Positions 1 through 9,089 of a DNA stretch of 41,918 bases are shown piece after piece; within the stretch, counting starts at the first letter, position 1, and each line of letters starts with the position of its first letter. The notes below the pieces were generated by a model. The model did no database searches. It saw only the letters and a list, made by a program, of their open reading frames with translations, and was not told the origin of the DNA. The stretch is from contig JAUNKE010000014.1 in NCBI GenBank assembly GCA_030532905.1, positions 1-41,918 on the forward strand, written 5' to 3'. Both the position numbers and the translations under genes were made by a program. Source of the DNA: Peptostreptococcaceae bacterium (GTDB lineage: Bacteria; Bacillota; Clostridia; Peptostreptococcales; Filifactoraceae).

Positions 1-137
1 AACAATTTGTATTTTGAATAACTGTTCTTTGTTTCTCGCCTTGTAGGGAACGGTGACCCCACCGTTCCGCCGTTCCATAGGAAGGGAAAAAGAATAATTT
101 TTCTGTAGTGTATTAGGTATTAGTATAAAAAGTATTA
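1..137 (+). repeat. Dispersed intergenic repeat, copy 1
   Basis: No gene lies between the window start and the hppA terminator. Positions 1-53 match the minus strand of 38578-38527 at about 44 of 53 positions by eye. Similarity continues patchily to a shared TTAGTATAAA block near 120-130. The first 26 bases form an imperfect inverted repeat (AACAATT / AACTGTT). A third, longer copy is at 13014-13245. The left boundary may lie outside the window. Confidence 0.6.
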
Positions 138-163
138 CGAGCGAACAAAAATCAGATTTCTGC

Positions 164-221
164 ACAAAAAAACAGCCTTCCGCCGCGCGCATTTGTGTTT
201 CGCACTGCCGAAAGCTGTTTT
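164..221 (-). terminator. Intrinsic terminator of hppA
   Basis: On the minus strand a long stem (AAAACAGCTTTCGG pairing with CCGGAAGGCTGTTTT-type sequence, about 14 bp with one wobble) begins just after the hppA stop and is followed by a run of seven or more T. It is the clear end of the secG-hppA transcript. Confidence 0.8.
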
Positions 222-232
222 ATTTCATGAGA

Positions 233-2278
233 TTACTTCTCAATCATTTTAAGAAGGATTCCACCATACTGAACGAACAATGGTGCAAATACAACTGCAA
301 CGATGGTCATCAGTTTGATAAGAATGTTGATGGATGGTCCGGATGTATCTTTGAACGGGTCACCAACCGTATCTCCAACAACTGCCGCTTTGTGTGGCTC
401 AGAACCTTTTCCGCCATGAGCTCCACCTTCAATATATTTTTTCGCATTGTCCCATGCTCCACCGGCATTGGACATCATAATCGCCATCAAAACTCCTGAA
501 ACGAGTGAGCCGCCGAGCAATCCGCCAAGCGCTTCCGTTCCGAGCAACAATCCGACCGCAATCGGACTTGCTACCGCCAAGACGCCCGGAATAATCATTT
601 CTTTAAGTGCTGCGGATGTAGAGATGTCAACACATCTTGCATAATCCGGCTTCGCTTTTCCTTCCATGATTCCCGGAATCTCTTTGAACTGTCTTCTTAC
701 TTCTTCAATCATTTCAAATGCCGCTTTACCTACCGCCTGCATTGTAATTGCGGAGAATAGGAATGGCAACATTCCGCCAATCAACATACCAACAATTACC
801 GCCGGCTTGGTGATTGAAATTACTGTAAGATTGGTTACCGCCGTGTAAGATGCAAACAACGCCAATGCTGTAAGCGCTGCGGAACCGATTGCGAATCCTT
901 TACCGATAGCCGCTGTTGTGTTACCAACGGAGTCCAACTTGTCGGTGATTTCACGCACGGAGCTTGGAAGCTCGGACATTTCCGCAATACCGCCGGCATT
1001 GTCCGCGATTGGTCCGTAAGCGTCAACCGCAATCGTCATACCTCCGGTTGCAAGCATTCCTACCGCAGCAAGCGCGATTCCGTAAAGTCCCGCCGCCCAA
1101 TATGCGCCTAGAATACCCACACAAATCAACAGTACAGGAATTGCTGTCGATTCCATACCGACTGAAAGACCTGAAATAATCGTTGTAGCCGGACCGGTTT
1201 CAGATTGATCCGCAATTTTTTTAACATGTTTATAATCTGAAGAAGTATATACTTCCGTGATTTGTCCAATCAAAGTACCTACAAGCAAACCGAATACGAT
1301 TGCCCAGAAACCGTTCAGTGTTCCAAGCAACATATTGGATAGGAAGAATGCTCCGACAATCGTAATTGCACCGGAAACATAAGTTCCCATTTTAAGAGAT
1401 TTGCCCGGATCTTTTCCATCGCCGCCCTTTACAAAGAAAGTTCCGATGATGGAAGATACGACACCGATCGCTGCAACAAGCAATGGGAAAAGCGCTCCGC
1501 TTTCGCCGTAAGTTGCTCCCTGTGCATTGGATGCGATGATTCCAAGTGTAATTGCTCCGATAATTGAGCCGACATACGACTCAAAAAGGTCCGCTCCCAT
1601 TCCGGCAACATCACCGACATTGTCTCCAACATTGTCCGCGATAACCGCCGGGTTTCGAGGGTCGTCTTCCGGAATTCCGGCTTCAACCTTACCGACAAGG
1701 TCCGCTCCGACATCCGCCGCTTTTGTATAGATGCCGCCACCTACACGACCGAAAAGTGCAAGCGATGATGCACCGAGTCCGAATCCAGTAAGAATGGTCG
1801 CCGCTTCAATTAAATCTTTGCCAAGTACGGAGGTAAGTATAACAAATGATGCACCTACTCCCAAAATACCCAAGCCGACAACGCACATTCCCATAACCGC
1901 TCCACCGGAGAATGCTACGGAAAGCGCTTTGTTCATTCCGCCTTCTCTCGCAGCGTTGGCGGTACGAACATTCGCTTTGGTTGCCACTTGCATTCCAAAG
2001 AATCCCGCCAAAGTTGAGAAAATCGCTCCTATCAAAAAGCTCACAGCAGTCGGTAGATTGATTCCTACTGCCAGTACCACAAATAATGCTACGATAAAAA
2101 TAGCCAGCGCTTTGTATTCTCTTGTCAAAAATGCCATCGCGCCTTCGTGAATATAAGATGAAATTTCTTTCATTCGGTCAGTTCCGGGTGCAACTTTGTT
2201 GATTTTGCTTGCCAAAAGCCACGCAAAAACTAAGGCACCAAGCCCTACAGCCGGAGCCAAATACATAAAATTGTTCAT
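233..2278 (-). CDS. hppA: Membrane-bound ion-pumping pyrophosphatase
   Basis: A 681-residue M-PPase that couples hydrolysis of cytoplasmic pyrophosphate to export of H+ or Na+ across the membrane; length is normal for bacterial members. The protein is almost entirely hydrophobic helices. The catalytic loop is intact at about residues 189-235 ([11 protein letters not shown], then [21 protein letters not shown]), and further conserved acidic loops lie near 419-435 and in the C-terminal [12 protein letters not shown] region. The residue after GNTT (about 456) is Ala rather than Lys, the signature of the K+-dependent subfamily. Whether it pumps Na+, H+ or both cannot be read by eye. A GGGAGG ribosome site at 2291-2296 supports the ATG at 2278. 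It follows secG by about 40 bp and probably shares its promoter. Confidence 0.95.
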   Translation of the reverse strand: MNNFMYLAPAVGLGALVFAWLLASKINKVAPGTDRMKEISSYIHEGAMAFLTREYKALAIFIVALFVVLAVGINLPTAVSFLIGAIFSTLAGFFGMQVATKANVRTANAAREGGMNKALSVAFSGGAVMGMCVVGLGILGVGASFVILTSVLGKDLIEAATILTGFGLGASSLALFGRVGGGIYTKAADVGADLVGKVEAGIPEDDPRNPAVIADNVGDNVGDVAGMGADLFESYVGSIIGAITLGIIASNAQGATYGESGALFPLLVAAIGVVSSIIGTFFVKGGDGKDPGKSLKMGTYVSGAITIVGAFFLSNMLLGTLNGFWAIVFGLLVGTLIGQITEVYTSSDYKHVKKIADQSETGPATTIISGLSVGMESTAIPVLLICVGILGAYWAAGLYGIALAAVGMLATGGMTIAVDAYGPIADNAGGIAEMSELPSSVREITDKLDSVGNTTAAIGKGFAIGSAALTALALFASYTAVTNLTVISITKPAVIVGMLIGGMLPFLFSAITMQAVGKAAFEMIEEVRRQFKEIPGIMEGKAKPDYARCVDISTSAALKEMIIPGVLAVASPIAVGLLLGTEALGGLLGGSLVSGVLMAIMMSNAGGAWDNAKKYIEGGAHGGKGSEPHKAAVVGDTVGDPFKDTSGPSINILIKLMTIVAVVFAPLFVQYGGILLKMIEK

Positions 2279-2318
2279 GATAAATGAATTCCTCCCAAAA
2301 TAAATTATTTTCCGGTGA

Positions 2319-2543
2319 TTAATATACAGTGACTAATACAATTGAAAGAATTAGGAATAAAGCTCCTAAAACCGCCGTAACTTTTCTATAAATTGCTTCA
2401 GCTCCTGTTGACTGATTGCCGGAGAGTTGTTCCGATGCTCCTGAGAAAATACCCATTCCGCCTTTGTTTCCTGACTGAAGTAATACCGAAATTATCAACA
2501 AGATACAAACGACTACTTCAAGAACCAATAGAAATGTCTTCAA
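2319..2543 (-). CDS. secG: Preprotein translocase subunit SecG
   Basis: A 74-residue SecG, the small non-essential subunit of the SecYEG channel. It has two hydrophobic helices (about residues 3-22 and 53-73) joined by the typical Gly/Ser-rich loop containing [19 protein letters not shown]. The start codon is TTG at 2543, supported by an AGGAGGTG ribosome site about 8 bases upstream; no ATG fits the family N terminus. It is first in a two-gene unit with hppA. Confidence 0.93.
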   Translation of the reverse strand: MKTFLLVLEVVVCILLIISVLLQSGNKGGMGIFSGASEQLSGNQSTGAEAIYRKVTAVLGALFLILSIVLVTVY

Positions 2544-2578
2544 CTTTTTACACCTCCTACTGCTAAAATTACCATAAA

Positions 2579-2607
2579 ATTATACCATATATTGTAAAAA
2601 ATGTATA
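2579..2607 (-). promoter_or_regulatory. Sigma-A promoter of secG-hppA
   Basis: Minus-strand TATACA, 17-base spacer, TATAAT (-10 at 2579-2584). It lies 36 bases upstream of the secG start. The rest of 2608-2785 shows no gene or clear motif. Confidence 0.6.
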
Positions 2608-2780
2608 TATAAATCAGCATATTCCCAGATTTTCCACCAAGATTTTGTAAAACGCAAAATGCAAATTCAGCAGCGAATCGACATCGCATAAAATGAGAAT
2701 CCGTCCGAAAATAAATTCAACATTTCATGGAATAAACATTCAACAGGATGATTCCATATCAAATTGGAAAACATCGCTCA

Positions 2781-2815
2781 TAAAAATGCACTTCAAGCCG
2801 AAACCCGAAGTGCAT
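2781..2815 (-). terminator. Terminator of the grd operon
   Basis: ATGCACTTC / GAAGTGCAT, a perfect 9-bp stem at 2786-2794 and 2807-2815, followed on the minus strand by TTTTT. It sits five bases after the grdD stop codon and closes the glycine reductase operon. Confidence 0.8.
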
Positions 2816-2820
2816 CCCTA

Positions 2821-3975
2821 TTACATTGCAGTCGCAAAACCTTCTTTATGAATAAGTTCAATGGCTTTATCCATTTTCGCTTCGTTCACCAAGATGATTG
2901 GGCCGGTACAGCCCATTCCGCTCTCTGCATAAATTCCGTTTTTCCAAAGCATATTTACCGCATCGTCCAAATCCATGATATCTACACCAGAAATTTGACC
3001 GGTAACAACCTCTTTCGGCGGAGCTTCGACTTTTTCAGGTGCTGCCGAAGTTTCCTTCTTCGCATTGTTTTTGTCGATAATGCTCATCCAATTGATTTTG
3101 TTCAGCTTTGCATATTCTTCCTGTGCAACTTGGTTGATATTTCCCTGTGAAATATCAAATGCATATTTCAACGCATTGGCAATAACCGGTGCGCCGGATG
3201 CTCTTGAGATGATAAGGATATTTCGGTTGAATCCTTCGCCGATTCCCGGACCATATCCGTATCCCGCCACTTCATACTCTCCACCGGAGCTGAATGACGA
3301 GAACATCTTCATAAGCACATTACCTGTCAATGAATCCGTTACCATAACATCCGGTGTTCCGAGAAGAAGGTCGTTTCCTCTCATCACAACACCGCCGTCG
3401 GAGCGCTTGGATTCCGTAAAGTTAATGTCATATCCCGCTGCTTGAATCTCTTTTAAGATTTTCTCTACGGTACGGGCACCGTCCAAATTCAAAATACCGA
3501 CAGTCGGATTTTTGATACCGATTGCTTTTGCTGAAATAATTCCGCCAATTGCATTCTTAACCATCGCTTCAATACGATTGGAAGAAGAAGTTCCCGTTGT
3601 TGTTGCAATGATAAGCTCTTTACCTTTTGCAGGAGTTACTACTCGTCCAACGGTTGAAACACCGATTGGGAAATTGTAATGCATGGTGACGCAAGCGGAA
3701 ATTTCGCCTGAGTCCAATTTTTCTTCCATGATTTTATACATTTCATCTTCACATTCCGTTTCGTATGTGAAAAGTCCGGTGTCATTTTTTCTTCCGATTA
3801 GCGCAATATCCAAATTCGGATAAAGTTTTTTAGCAAGCATTGCTCCTTCAAGCAATGTGCCTTCACCATGCTCACTGCCGAGAGTTGTAAGCGCAACTCT
3901 CTTGCCGCTTGCAAATGAACCGCTCTCTATCGCATTTGCAATATCTTCAAATACTTTAGCTATTGTTTTGTTCAT
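2821..3975 (-). CDS. grdD: Glycine reductase component C, alpha subunit
   Basis: A 384-residue GrdD. With GrdC it forms component C, which takes the carboxymethyl group from the GrdA selenocysteine and releases acetyl phosphate. The N-terminal 300 residues are PlsX-like (Gly-rich phosphate-binding segments around 155-250). A Pro/Ala/Glu-rich linker (about 302-322) leads to a C-terminal domain with Cys356 in ESGMGCTGP. Cys95 (SACVTMHY) and Cys356 match, at a constant offset of three, the two cysteines reported as functionally important in the Eubacterium acidaminophilum protein. The ATG at 3975 follows grdC by nine bases. Last gene of the operon. Confidence 0.95.
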   Translation of the reverse strand: MNKTIAKVFEDIANAIESGSFASGKRVALTTLGSEHGEGTLLEGAMLAKKLYPNLDIALIGRKNDTGLFTYETECEDEMYKIMEEKLDSGEISACVTMHYNFPIGVSTVGRVVTPAKGKELIIATTTGTSSSNRIEAMVKNAIGGIISAKAIGIKNPTVGILNLDGARTVEKILKEIQAAGYDINFTESKRSDGGVVMRGNDLLLGTPDVMVTDSLTGNVLMKMFSSFSSGGEYEVAGYGYGPGIGEGFNRNILIISRASGAPVIANALKYAFDISQGNINQVAQEEYAKLNKINWMSIIDKNNAKKETSAAPEKVEAPPKEVVTGQISGVDIMDLDDAVNMLWKNGIYAESGMGCTGPIILVNEAKMDKAIELIHKEGFATAM

Positions 3976-3984
3976 GGTGACCTC

Positions 3985-5520
3985 CTATTCAGCGAGGCTT
4001 TGAGCAAGTTTTCTCATAGCTTCAGCAACTAAAGTTTTTACAAGTTCATGTGAAGAAGCACCGGTGCCTTCTTCCTTACCTTTGTTTGCCTCCATTACAA
4101 ATGAAACGCCATCAAACAGATTTGTCATTCTTCCTAGGAACAATGAACCTTTTCCAACGATCATAACACGGTTGAATGCACCCTCTTTGAACTTGTCAAT
4201 TGCGTATCCGACAAATGGAACTCCTGACGGAATATGTCCTTGAGTCGGTGCGAATCCCGGCATACCATGTACTTTTCCGAATTCAGCAAGCTGAGCTTTC
4301 TCAAGTTCTCCTCTTTTTACACCGAGAGCCGCAATCATTTTGTAGTTCGCCTCAGGCACATCGCCCGCTCCCGCCAATTTAGTGATATCCGGATTTTGCA
4401 TCTCAACGGAGTATTTGTCGATATCCGTAATCTTGATATTTCCGTTATCCAAAGGTTGTGTGATAAGTGCTGTGATTACAGCTTGCGGAGAAGATCCCGT
4501 TCCTACCGTATGGCGTCCTACCAAGTCTGTATTCAAGAATGGAGATACGCCGTCGTCTTCTGAAACAAGAATTGCAAATCCACCCAAAACATCCTCCAAT
4601 ACCGGAGCTCCTTTTTTGATATGGTCTTTTGCGTTCATTCCAAGTTTTGCAGTTGCTCCACCCGCAACTACCACTACATTTTTATACACGCCGGATTTCA
4701 CAAGTGATGCCGCTGAAATAACCGCATGTGTCGGAGCCGCACAGAATCCGCGAAGGTCGGAACCTGTCGCATTGACAAATCCGCTGCACTCTGCGATTGA
4801 TTTCGCGAAGTTACCGCCACCACGCTGGTTCATATCACCACAAGCTTCTTCCGAGCACTCGATTACATATTCAACGATTGCAGGATCGATTCCCGCAGTC
4901 TTTACAAGATGTCTTGCTGCAAGAACGCCGGACGCTTTTACAACAAGGTTCTCAAACATTACATGCGCTGTAAGGTTTGCGTCAACATCATGTGCTCTTT
5001 TTACGCATCCTACCAACTTGCCTTCATGCTCAATCGGCTCGGAATGCTCTTCTTTTACAAGTTTTTCAATCAGTTCCTGCTCTTCGCCCTCTTTCATTGC
5101 GGCAACATCCGCCTCTGTGAAGATCGGATCGTTCTTCATCACTTCAATCGCTCTTGCCGTAAATTCCTTGCTCAATTTTACAAGGTCAAATGCGTCAACA
5201 ACTTTCATAAAAGCAATGAACTCAAGCTGTGGCATAATCTCACCGAATTTACCGTATCTGGATGCACCTTCCACCTTTTTGTCATACCAAGGCTGTGCAA
5301 TTTTTTCAAGGTCATCCGGATATAGATTTCCGATATATGATTGATTTGGAGGGTAAGCAACTACATCTTCATAACTTCTGAAGTTGTTTTTTACTTCCTT
5401 TAGAAAGTCTGAACCCGGATTTGTTTTCAGCTCAACCTGAGTGGTTGTTCCGTTGTTGTAAATCATATCCGGAGTGTGCACAAGAACATAGCTTGCGCCT
5501 TTTAAAACCGCTTTTGACAT
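3985..5520 (-). CDS. grdC: Glycine reductase component C, beta subunit
   Basis: A 511-residue GrdC, the thiolase/KAS III-like subunit of component C, partner of GrdD in acetyl phosphate formation. A ketoacyl-synthase-like region is visible around residues 230-330, with FCAAPTHAVISAASLVKSG and a following VVVVAGG segment. Full length for the family. The ribosome site AGGAGG at 5524-5529 supports the ATG at 5520. It is separated from grdB by 66 bases containing a perfect hairpin (5549-5580) and is nearly abutted by grdD. Confidence 0.95.
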   Translation of the reverse strand: MSKAVLKGASYVLVHTPDMIYNNGTTTQVELKTNPGSDFLKEVKNNFRSYEDVVAYPPNQSYIGNLYPDDLEKIAQPWYDKKVEGASRYGKFGEIMPQLEFIAFMKVVDAFDLVKLSKEFTARAIEVMKNDPIFTEADVAAMKEGEEQELIEKLVKEEHSEPIEHEGKLVGCVKRAHDVDANLTAHVMFENLVVKASGVLAARHLVKTAGIDPAIVEYVIECSEEACGDMNQRGGGNFAKSIAECSGFVNATGSDLRGFCAAPTHAVISAASLVKSGVYKNVVVVAGGATAKLGMNAKDHIKKGAPVLEDVLGGFAILVSEDDGVSPFLNTDLVGRHTVGTGSSPQAVITALITQPLDNGNIKITDIDKYSVEMQNPDITKLAGAGDVPEANYKMIAALGVKRGELEKAQLAEFGKVHGMPGFAPTQGHIPSGVPFVGYAIDKFKEGAFNRVMIVGKGSLFLGRMTNLFDGVSFVMEANKGKEEGTGASSHELVKTLVAEAMRKLAQSLAE

Positions 5521-5548
5521 AATGTCCTCCTGTATAGTTTTTTATTTG

Positions 5549-5580
5549 AAAGTAGATGGGCTTTAGGACCCATCTACTTT
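5549..5580 (-). other. Intercistronic 12-bp hairpin between grdB and grdC
   Basis: AAAGTAGATGGG (5549-5560) pairs perfectly with CCCATCTACTTT (5569-5580) around an eight-base loop. On the minus strand it starts just after the grdB stop and is followed by CAAATAAAAAAC, with no T run, so it is a poor intrinsic terminator. It more likely stabilises the upstream mRNA or marks a processing site. Confidence 0.75.
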
Positions 5581-5586
5581 TAGAAA

Positions 5587-6897
5587 CTAATCTTCAAATA
5601 CTGTTTGAGTGTGAACCTCAGTTTGCAAAGCATCAAGAGCCTTAAGAGTAAGTTTTCTTCTCAGGCTGTATTCTTCTTTTGCATCCAACGCAGGATTTCC
5701 AAGTGGATGAGGTATTGCGATAGTTGGGATAATTCTGTTTGCTCCAACCGTCAATGAAATAGGAACTACTGTACACATGTGTGCTACCGGAATACCGGCT
5801 CTCTCTATTTCTTTAACCATCGTTGCACCGCAACGAGTACAAGTACCTCAAGTAGAAGTAAGGATAACCGCATCTACTTTGTGAGCCAAAAGATCCTCTG
5901 CGATTTCAGCCGCAAATTTCTTCGCGTTTGCAACCGCTGTTCCGTTTCCTACTGTTGTATAGAAATAATCATGCAATTTTCCAATAACACCTTCTTTTTC
6001 AAGGTCTCTTAGAACATCAACAGGAATTACTCTATCTGAATCCTGATTCGCATATACCGGGTCATATCCGCCATGCGCGGTTTCATGATCAGCTTCAGTC
6101 AAGTTGTTGAACTTGGAAATATCATATTTTCCGTATCTTTGAGCTGAAGATGATTCGATTCTGTCCGGATTTCCTTTCGGAACAATTCCTCCGGATGTTA
6201 CGATAGCAATTTTTGCTTTCTTCATATCAGCTACTGGCTGATTTGGAGCTACTCTGTCAAATGCAGGCATTGGATACTCGGTTGTAAACTCTTCGCCTTT
6301 AAGTTTCGCAACAAGCATATTAACTGCACGAGTTGCTCCTCTTTCTTTCGCGAACATATTTACACGAACGCCTCTTTCGATATAGCCTTCTTCTGCCGGT
6401 GTTCCGATTTCCGCACCGCTCGCAACTTTTTGTGCGAATTGAGCGATAGCCGGAAGAGCTTTTCTCATTCCTGCTGCCGAATCCGCTGTGCGAACAATAT
6501 ATAGCTCTTTTTTGAATACATCGACTCCAGGGTTTTCGTCATACATCGCAGTGATTACCGGAATACCCATTTTTTGTTTTACCATAGTACATACCGTACC
6601 ACAAGCCATTCCGTATCGTCCTGCATTGAATGCCGGTCCTGCAATCAGCATATCCGGATTTTCTGCTTTGATAAGCGAAAGAACTTTTTCACTAGCTGTT
6701 TCAAGATTTTCGTTGAAGTAAGAGTCACCACATACGATGGTTGCCACTATTTCAACATTATCTCCCAGACTTGCTTGAAGTTGCTCGCTGATTGGCGGTA
6801 AAGCTTCAAGTTTAATCGGTTCTTGTCCCGCTTTTTCTTCGCCACCGATTCCAGCATAAAACTGGTTAATATAGTGGACTACTTTAGTCTTTGACAT
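5587..6897 (-). CDS. grdB: Glycine reductase component B, selenoprotein gamma subunit
   Basis: A 436-residue selenoprotein once the in-frame TGA at 5848-5850 is read as selenocysteine (residue 350, the same number as in Eubacterium acidaminophilum GrdB). The context VILTST-U-GTCTRCGATMVKEIER is the family signature. GrdB binds glycine through its Sec and works with the GrdE-derived subunits, whose pyruvoyl group activates the glycine amino group. A 6-bp hairpin with GGU loop directly after the UGA is a good bacterial SECIS candidate. Stop is TAG at 5587. A gene caller that treats TGA as stop would split this into a 349-residue and a 77-residue piece; both are one gene. The start ATG at 6897 follows grdA by 24 bases. 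Confidence 0.96.
5821..5835 (-). promoter_or_regulatory. SECIS element of grdB
   Basis: CGTTGC-GGT-GCAACG, a perfect 6-bp stem with GGU apical loop. The stem begins 13 bases and the loop 19 bases after the UGA at 5848-5850. Position and the G in a small apical loop fit the known requirements for SelB recognition of bacterial SECIS elements. It overlaps coding sequence for TRCGAT. Confidence 0.8.
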
Positions 6898-6921
6898 TGA
6901 ATCGCCTCCTATAATCCAAGA

Positions 6922-7392
6922 TTAGAATTTACCGAATTCGCTTCTAATATTTTTCATTTCCTCAATGATCTCATCTACATTAAGAACCATTTCCATCATA
7001 CCGATTTGCTCTTCAAAAACATCCGCATTCACTTCGTTTTTAACTTCCGGCTCAACTGCATGATATACTGCAAGTCCTAATGCCACGCCTGCAAGCGGTC
7101 CAGCAAATGTTGGGTCTCCTGCAGTTACTGTTTCAGCTGCTAGTCCAGCAGCCTCGGCTTCCGCTGCACCTATCAAAACCATAACGTTCTCAGCACCATA
7201 TTGGTCAGCTGCATCCTTAACACGTTTTTGGTTTTCTAAGTCCATCGCGCCAGCCGCGGTTCAGACAAAACATTCTGTTGATGCGTAGATTACTTCTGCC
7301 GGTGTTCCTTTTAGGCACTCCTCAATTGCCTGTCCTGGAATACCGTCTCTATCGCCAATGATAATTACTTTTTTACCATCAAAAAAGCCCAT
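6922..7392 (-). CDS. grdA: Glycine reductase selenoprotein A
   Basis: A 156-residue selenoprotein with Sec44 encoded by TGA at 7261-7263. The active-site motif is [17 protein letters not shown], a Cys41-x-x-Sec44 redox pair, in the family-standard position. GrdA accepts the carboxymethyl group from component B as a selenoether, passes it to component C, and is re-reduced by thioredoxin. Start ATG at 7392 is preceded by an AGGAGG site. A gene caller treating TGA as stop finds only a 107-residue C-terminal piece starting at 7245. The rest is a Gly/Ala-rich alpha/beta fold of normal length. Confidence 0.96.
7246..7258 (-). promoter_or_regulatory. Candidate SECIS stem of grdA
   Basis: CGCG (7255-7258) can pair with CGCG (7246-7249) around a GCUGG loop directly after the Sec codon. 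The stem is short and closer to the UGA than in grdB, so the exact element is uncertain; a larger fold may be the real one. Confidence 0.35.
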
Positions 7393-7433
7393 AGTATCCT
7401 CCTAATTTCTCATTAAATTTTTGTTCTCTAATC

Positions 7434-8720
7434 TTAGTAAGTTCTAGCTGTTAGATATCCAAATCCAACCTCTGATGTAGCACCAGTGATTGCCTGAATC
7501 TCTACTTGAAGCGATCCGTCAGCCTTAAGTGACCCTGCAAATCCTCCGGCAATTGTGTCAACATATTCTATATGTCCAATTACCTTATCCAATTTTGGAA
7601 GATCGATAATCATATTTGCATTTCCGCCGGTAACACAAGCATCACCGGATGGGTCGGAGTCTGCCAAAGATTGAGATGCTCCATCTCGTCCTGCATACTC
7701 GTCGGTTACTATTACAGTCTTGATTCCTTTTGCAGAAATCTTTTTGCAGTTCATCATCAAGTCGGTATCCGGGTTTCCGAATCCTTCTTCAGAAATGATT
7801 ACCGCATCCACGCCCAAGTACTCTGCAAGTTTAGCAGACCAGTTGGAAGATCTTTCCTTGTCCGCAAGGTACACATTCTCGTTTGTAATAATTACTCCCA
7901 AGAAGTTGTACTCTTTTCCATGCAATTTGTAAAGGTCATGGATAATCGGGTTGTTCATATGAACATAAGTTGGGTTTTTATCGCAAGCAGATACGCAGTT
8001 TCCTGATACAATCGCTCCGTCCATTACTTCTGTCGGATAGATAATTGTAGGTACGATTTTCTTTGCATCTACTCCGTAAACATAAGTGTCATGCAACAAT
8101 CCTTGTGTTTGAAGCATATATACATAAGCTACCTTTGGAAGATTAGGGTACTCAGCAATTTGCTCAAGCAAAGGTTTTGTTTCGTAAGTGTGTACTTCGT
8201 CAGGCTTAACATTTCTTCCCGCCTCACCAAGATATTTCGCAGTTTTGAAGCCTACCAATCGAACTGCTTCTTCGTGTGCGTGCTGCAACAATCCGTCAAC
8301 TACTTCAGCCTTTACAACAAGGTTGCAAGTTTTAGAGAATGGAGTGTACTCCGCTCCCGGTCCGGTCATGTCGATGATTCCTTCCTGGAATCCTACGATT
8401 TTTCCTGTTGTAACAACAGCCGCTCCTTTAAGAACATGAGTTTTTCCGGAACCGACTACATCCACTTTGCTAAGGAATCCCGGGAAAATTCCCCCGTTTC
8501 CTTCCACTTTAACGCGCGGCTCAATTACATCCTTAACCGGAGTGATTCTTACGCTTTCACCCGGCTTTGTAATGAAGAACTCAACAGATTGAATGTGCTC
8601 ATCTTCTTTCAAAATGTTAGCAAGCTCGTCTTTGTTTACATACAGAACACCTTTTTCAACCTTTGTCTCACTGGCAAACTGTATATCGTTTATGAAGATA
8701 TTTCCAACTTCTAAACGCAT
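7434..8720 (-). CDS. grdE: Glycine reductase component B precursor, pyruvoyl type
   Basis: A 428-residue GrdE proprotein. Family members cleave themselves at an Asn-Cys bond, and the new N-terminal Cys becomes a pyruvoyl group that forms a Schiff base with glycine. Here the site is intact: VSGN-CVSACDKN, with Cys at residue 242, identical to the position known for Eubacterium acidaminophilum. Predicted products are about 25 kDa and 20 kDa, which join GrdB in component B. Ribosome site AGGAGG lies 8 bases upstream of ATG 8720. It lies between trxA (31-base gap) and grdA (41-base gap). Confidence 0.95.
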   Translation of the reverse strand: MRLEVGNIFINDIQFASETKVEKGVLYVNKDELANILKEDEHIQSVEFFITKPGESVRITPVKDVIEPRVKVEGNGGIFPGFLSKVDVVGSGKTHVLKGAAVVTTGKIVGFQEGIIDMTGPGAEYTPFSKTCNLVVKAEVVDGLLQHAHEEAVRLVGFKTAKYLGEAGRNVKPDEVHTYETKPLLEQIAEYPNLPKVAYVYMLQTQGLLHDTYVYGVDAKKIVPTIIYPTEVMDGAIVSGNCVSACDKNPTYVHMNNPIIHDLYKLHGKEYNFLGVIITNENVYLADKERSSNWSAKLAEYLGVDAVIISEEGFGNPDTDLMMNCKKISAKGIKTVIVTDEYAGRDGASQSLADSDPSGDACVTGGNANMIIDLPKLDKVIGHIEYVDTIAGGFAGSLKADGSLQVEIQAITGATSEVGFGYLTARTY

Positions 8721-8751
8721 TCTACACCTCCTGATTTAATTAGAATAGCAA

Positions 8752-9069
8752 TTATACATATTTTTTGATCATTGCTTCGATGTTGGCAACTGTAGCATCG
8801 TCTTTTGTAAGCTCATCCACTTTGCTACCGTCTTTGTAGATTGCAATCGTAGGCAGTCCGAGAACTTTTTCTTTGATTGCAAGTCTTCTTGCTTTTGTAG
8901 AATCAAGCTTTCCGAATTTCATCTTTCCTGCAAATTCTTCAGAAAGTCTTTGAACATCCGGCATTAAAGCCTTGCAAGGCTCACAGCTTTCACTCCAAAA
9001 GTCAACAAGGACATATCCCTCCGCTTGAAGAACTTCTGATTCAAAATTATCTTTGTCGAAAATAATCAT
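8752..9069 (-). CDS. trxA: Thioredoxin, glycine reductase-linked
   Basis: A 105-residue thioredoxin that passes electrons from TrxB to GrdA. The ATG at 9069 is preferred over an in-frame GTG at 9078 because the GTG overlaps the GGAGG ribosome site (9078-9082). The active site is Cys29-Glu-Pro-Cys32 preceded by SES, in place of the usual WCGPC; the cis-proline loop (GLPTIAIY) is intact. Non-standard active sites are known for thioredoxins of glycine reductase operons. It is 20 bases after trxB and 31 before grdE. Confidence 0.93.
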   Translation of the reverse strand: MIIFDKDNFESEVLQAEGYVLVDFWSESCEPCKALMPDVQRLSEEFAGKMKFGKLDSTKARRLAIKEKVLGLPTIAIYKDGSKVDELTKDDATVANIEAMIKKYV

Positions 9070-9089
9070 TTTTCTCACCTCCAGAATAA

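Noticed and set aside
5549..5580. grdB-grdC hairpin as an intrinsic terminator
   Set aside because: No T run follows on the minus strand, and grdC and grdD have no promoter of their own, so full termination would silence essential parts of the same enzyme.
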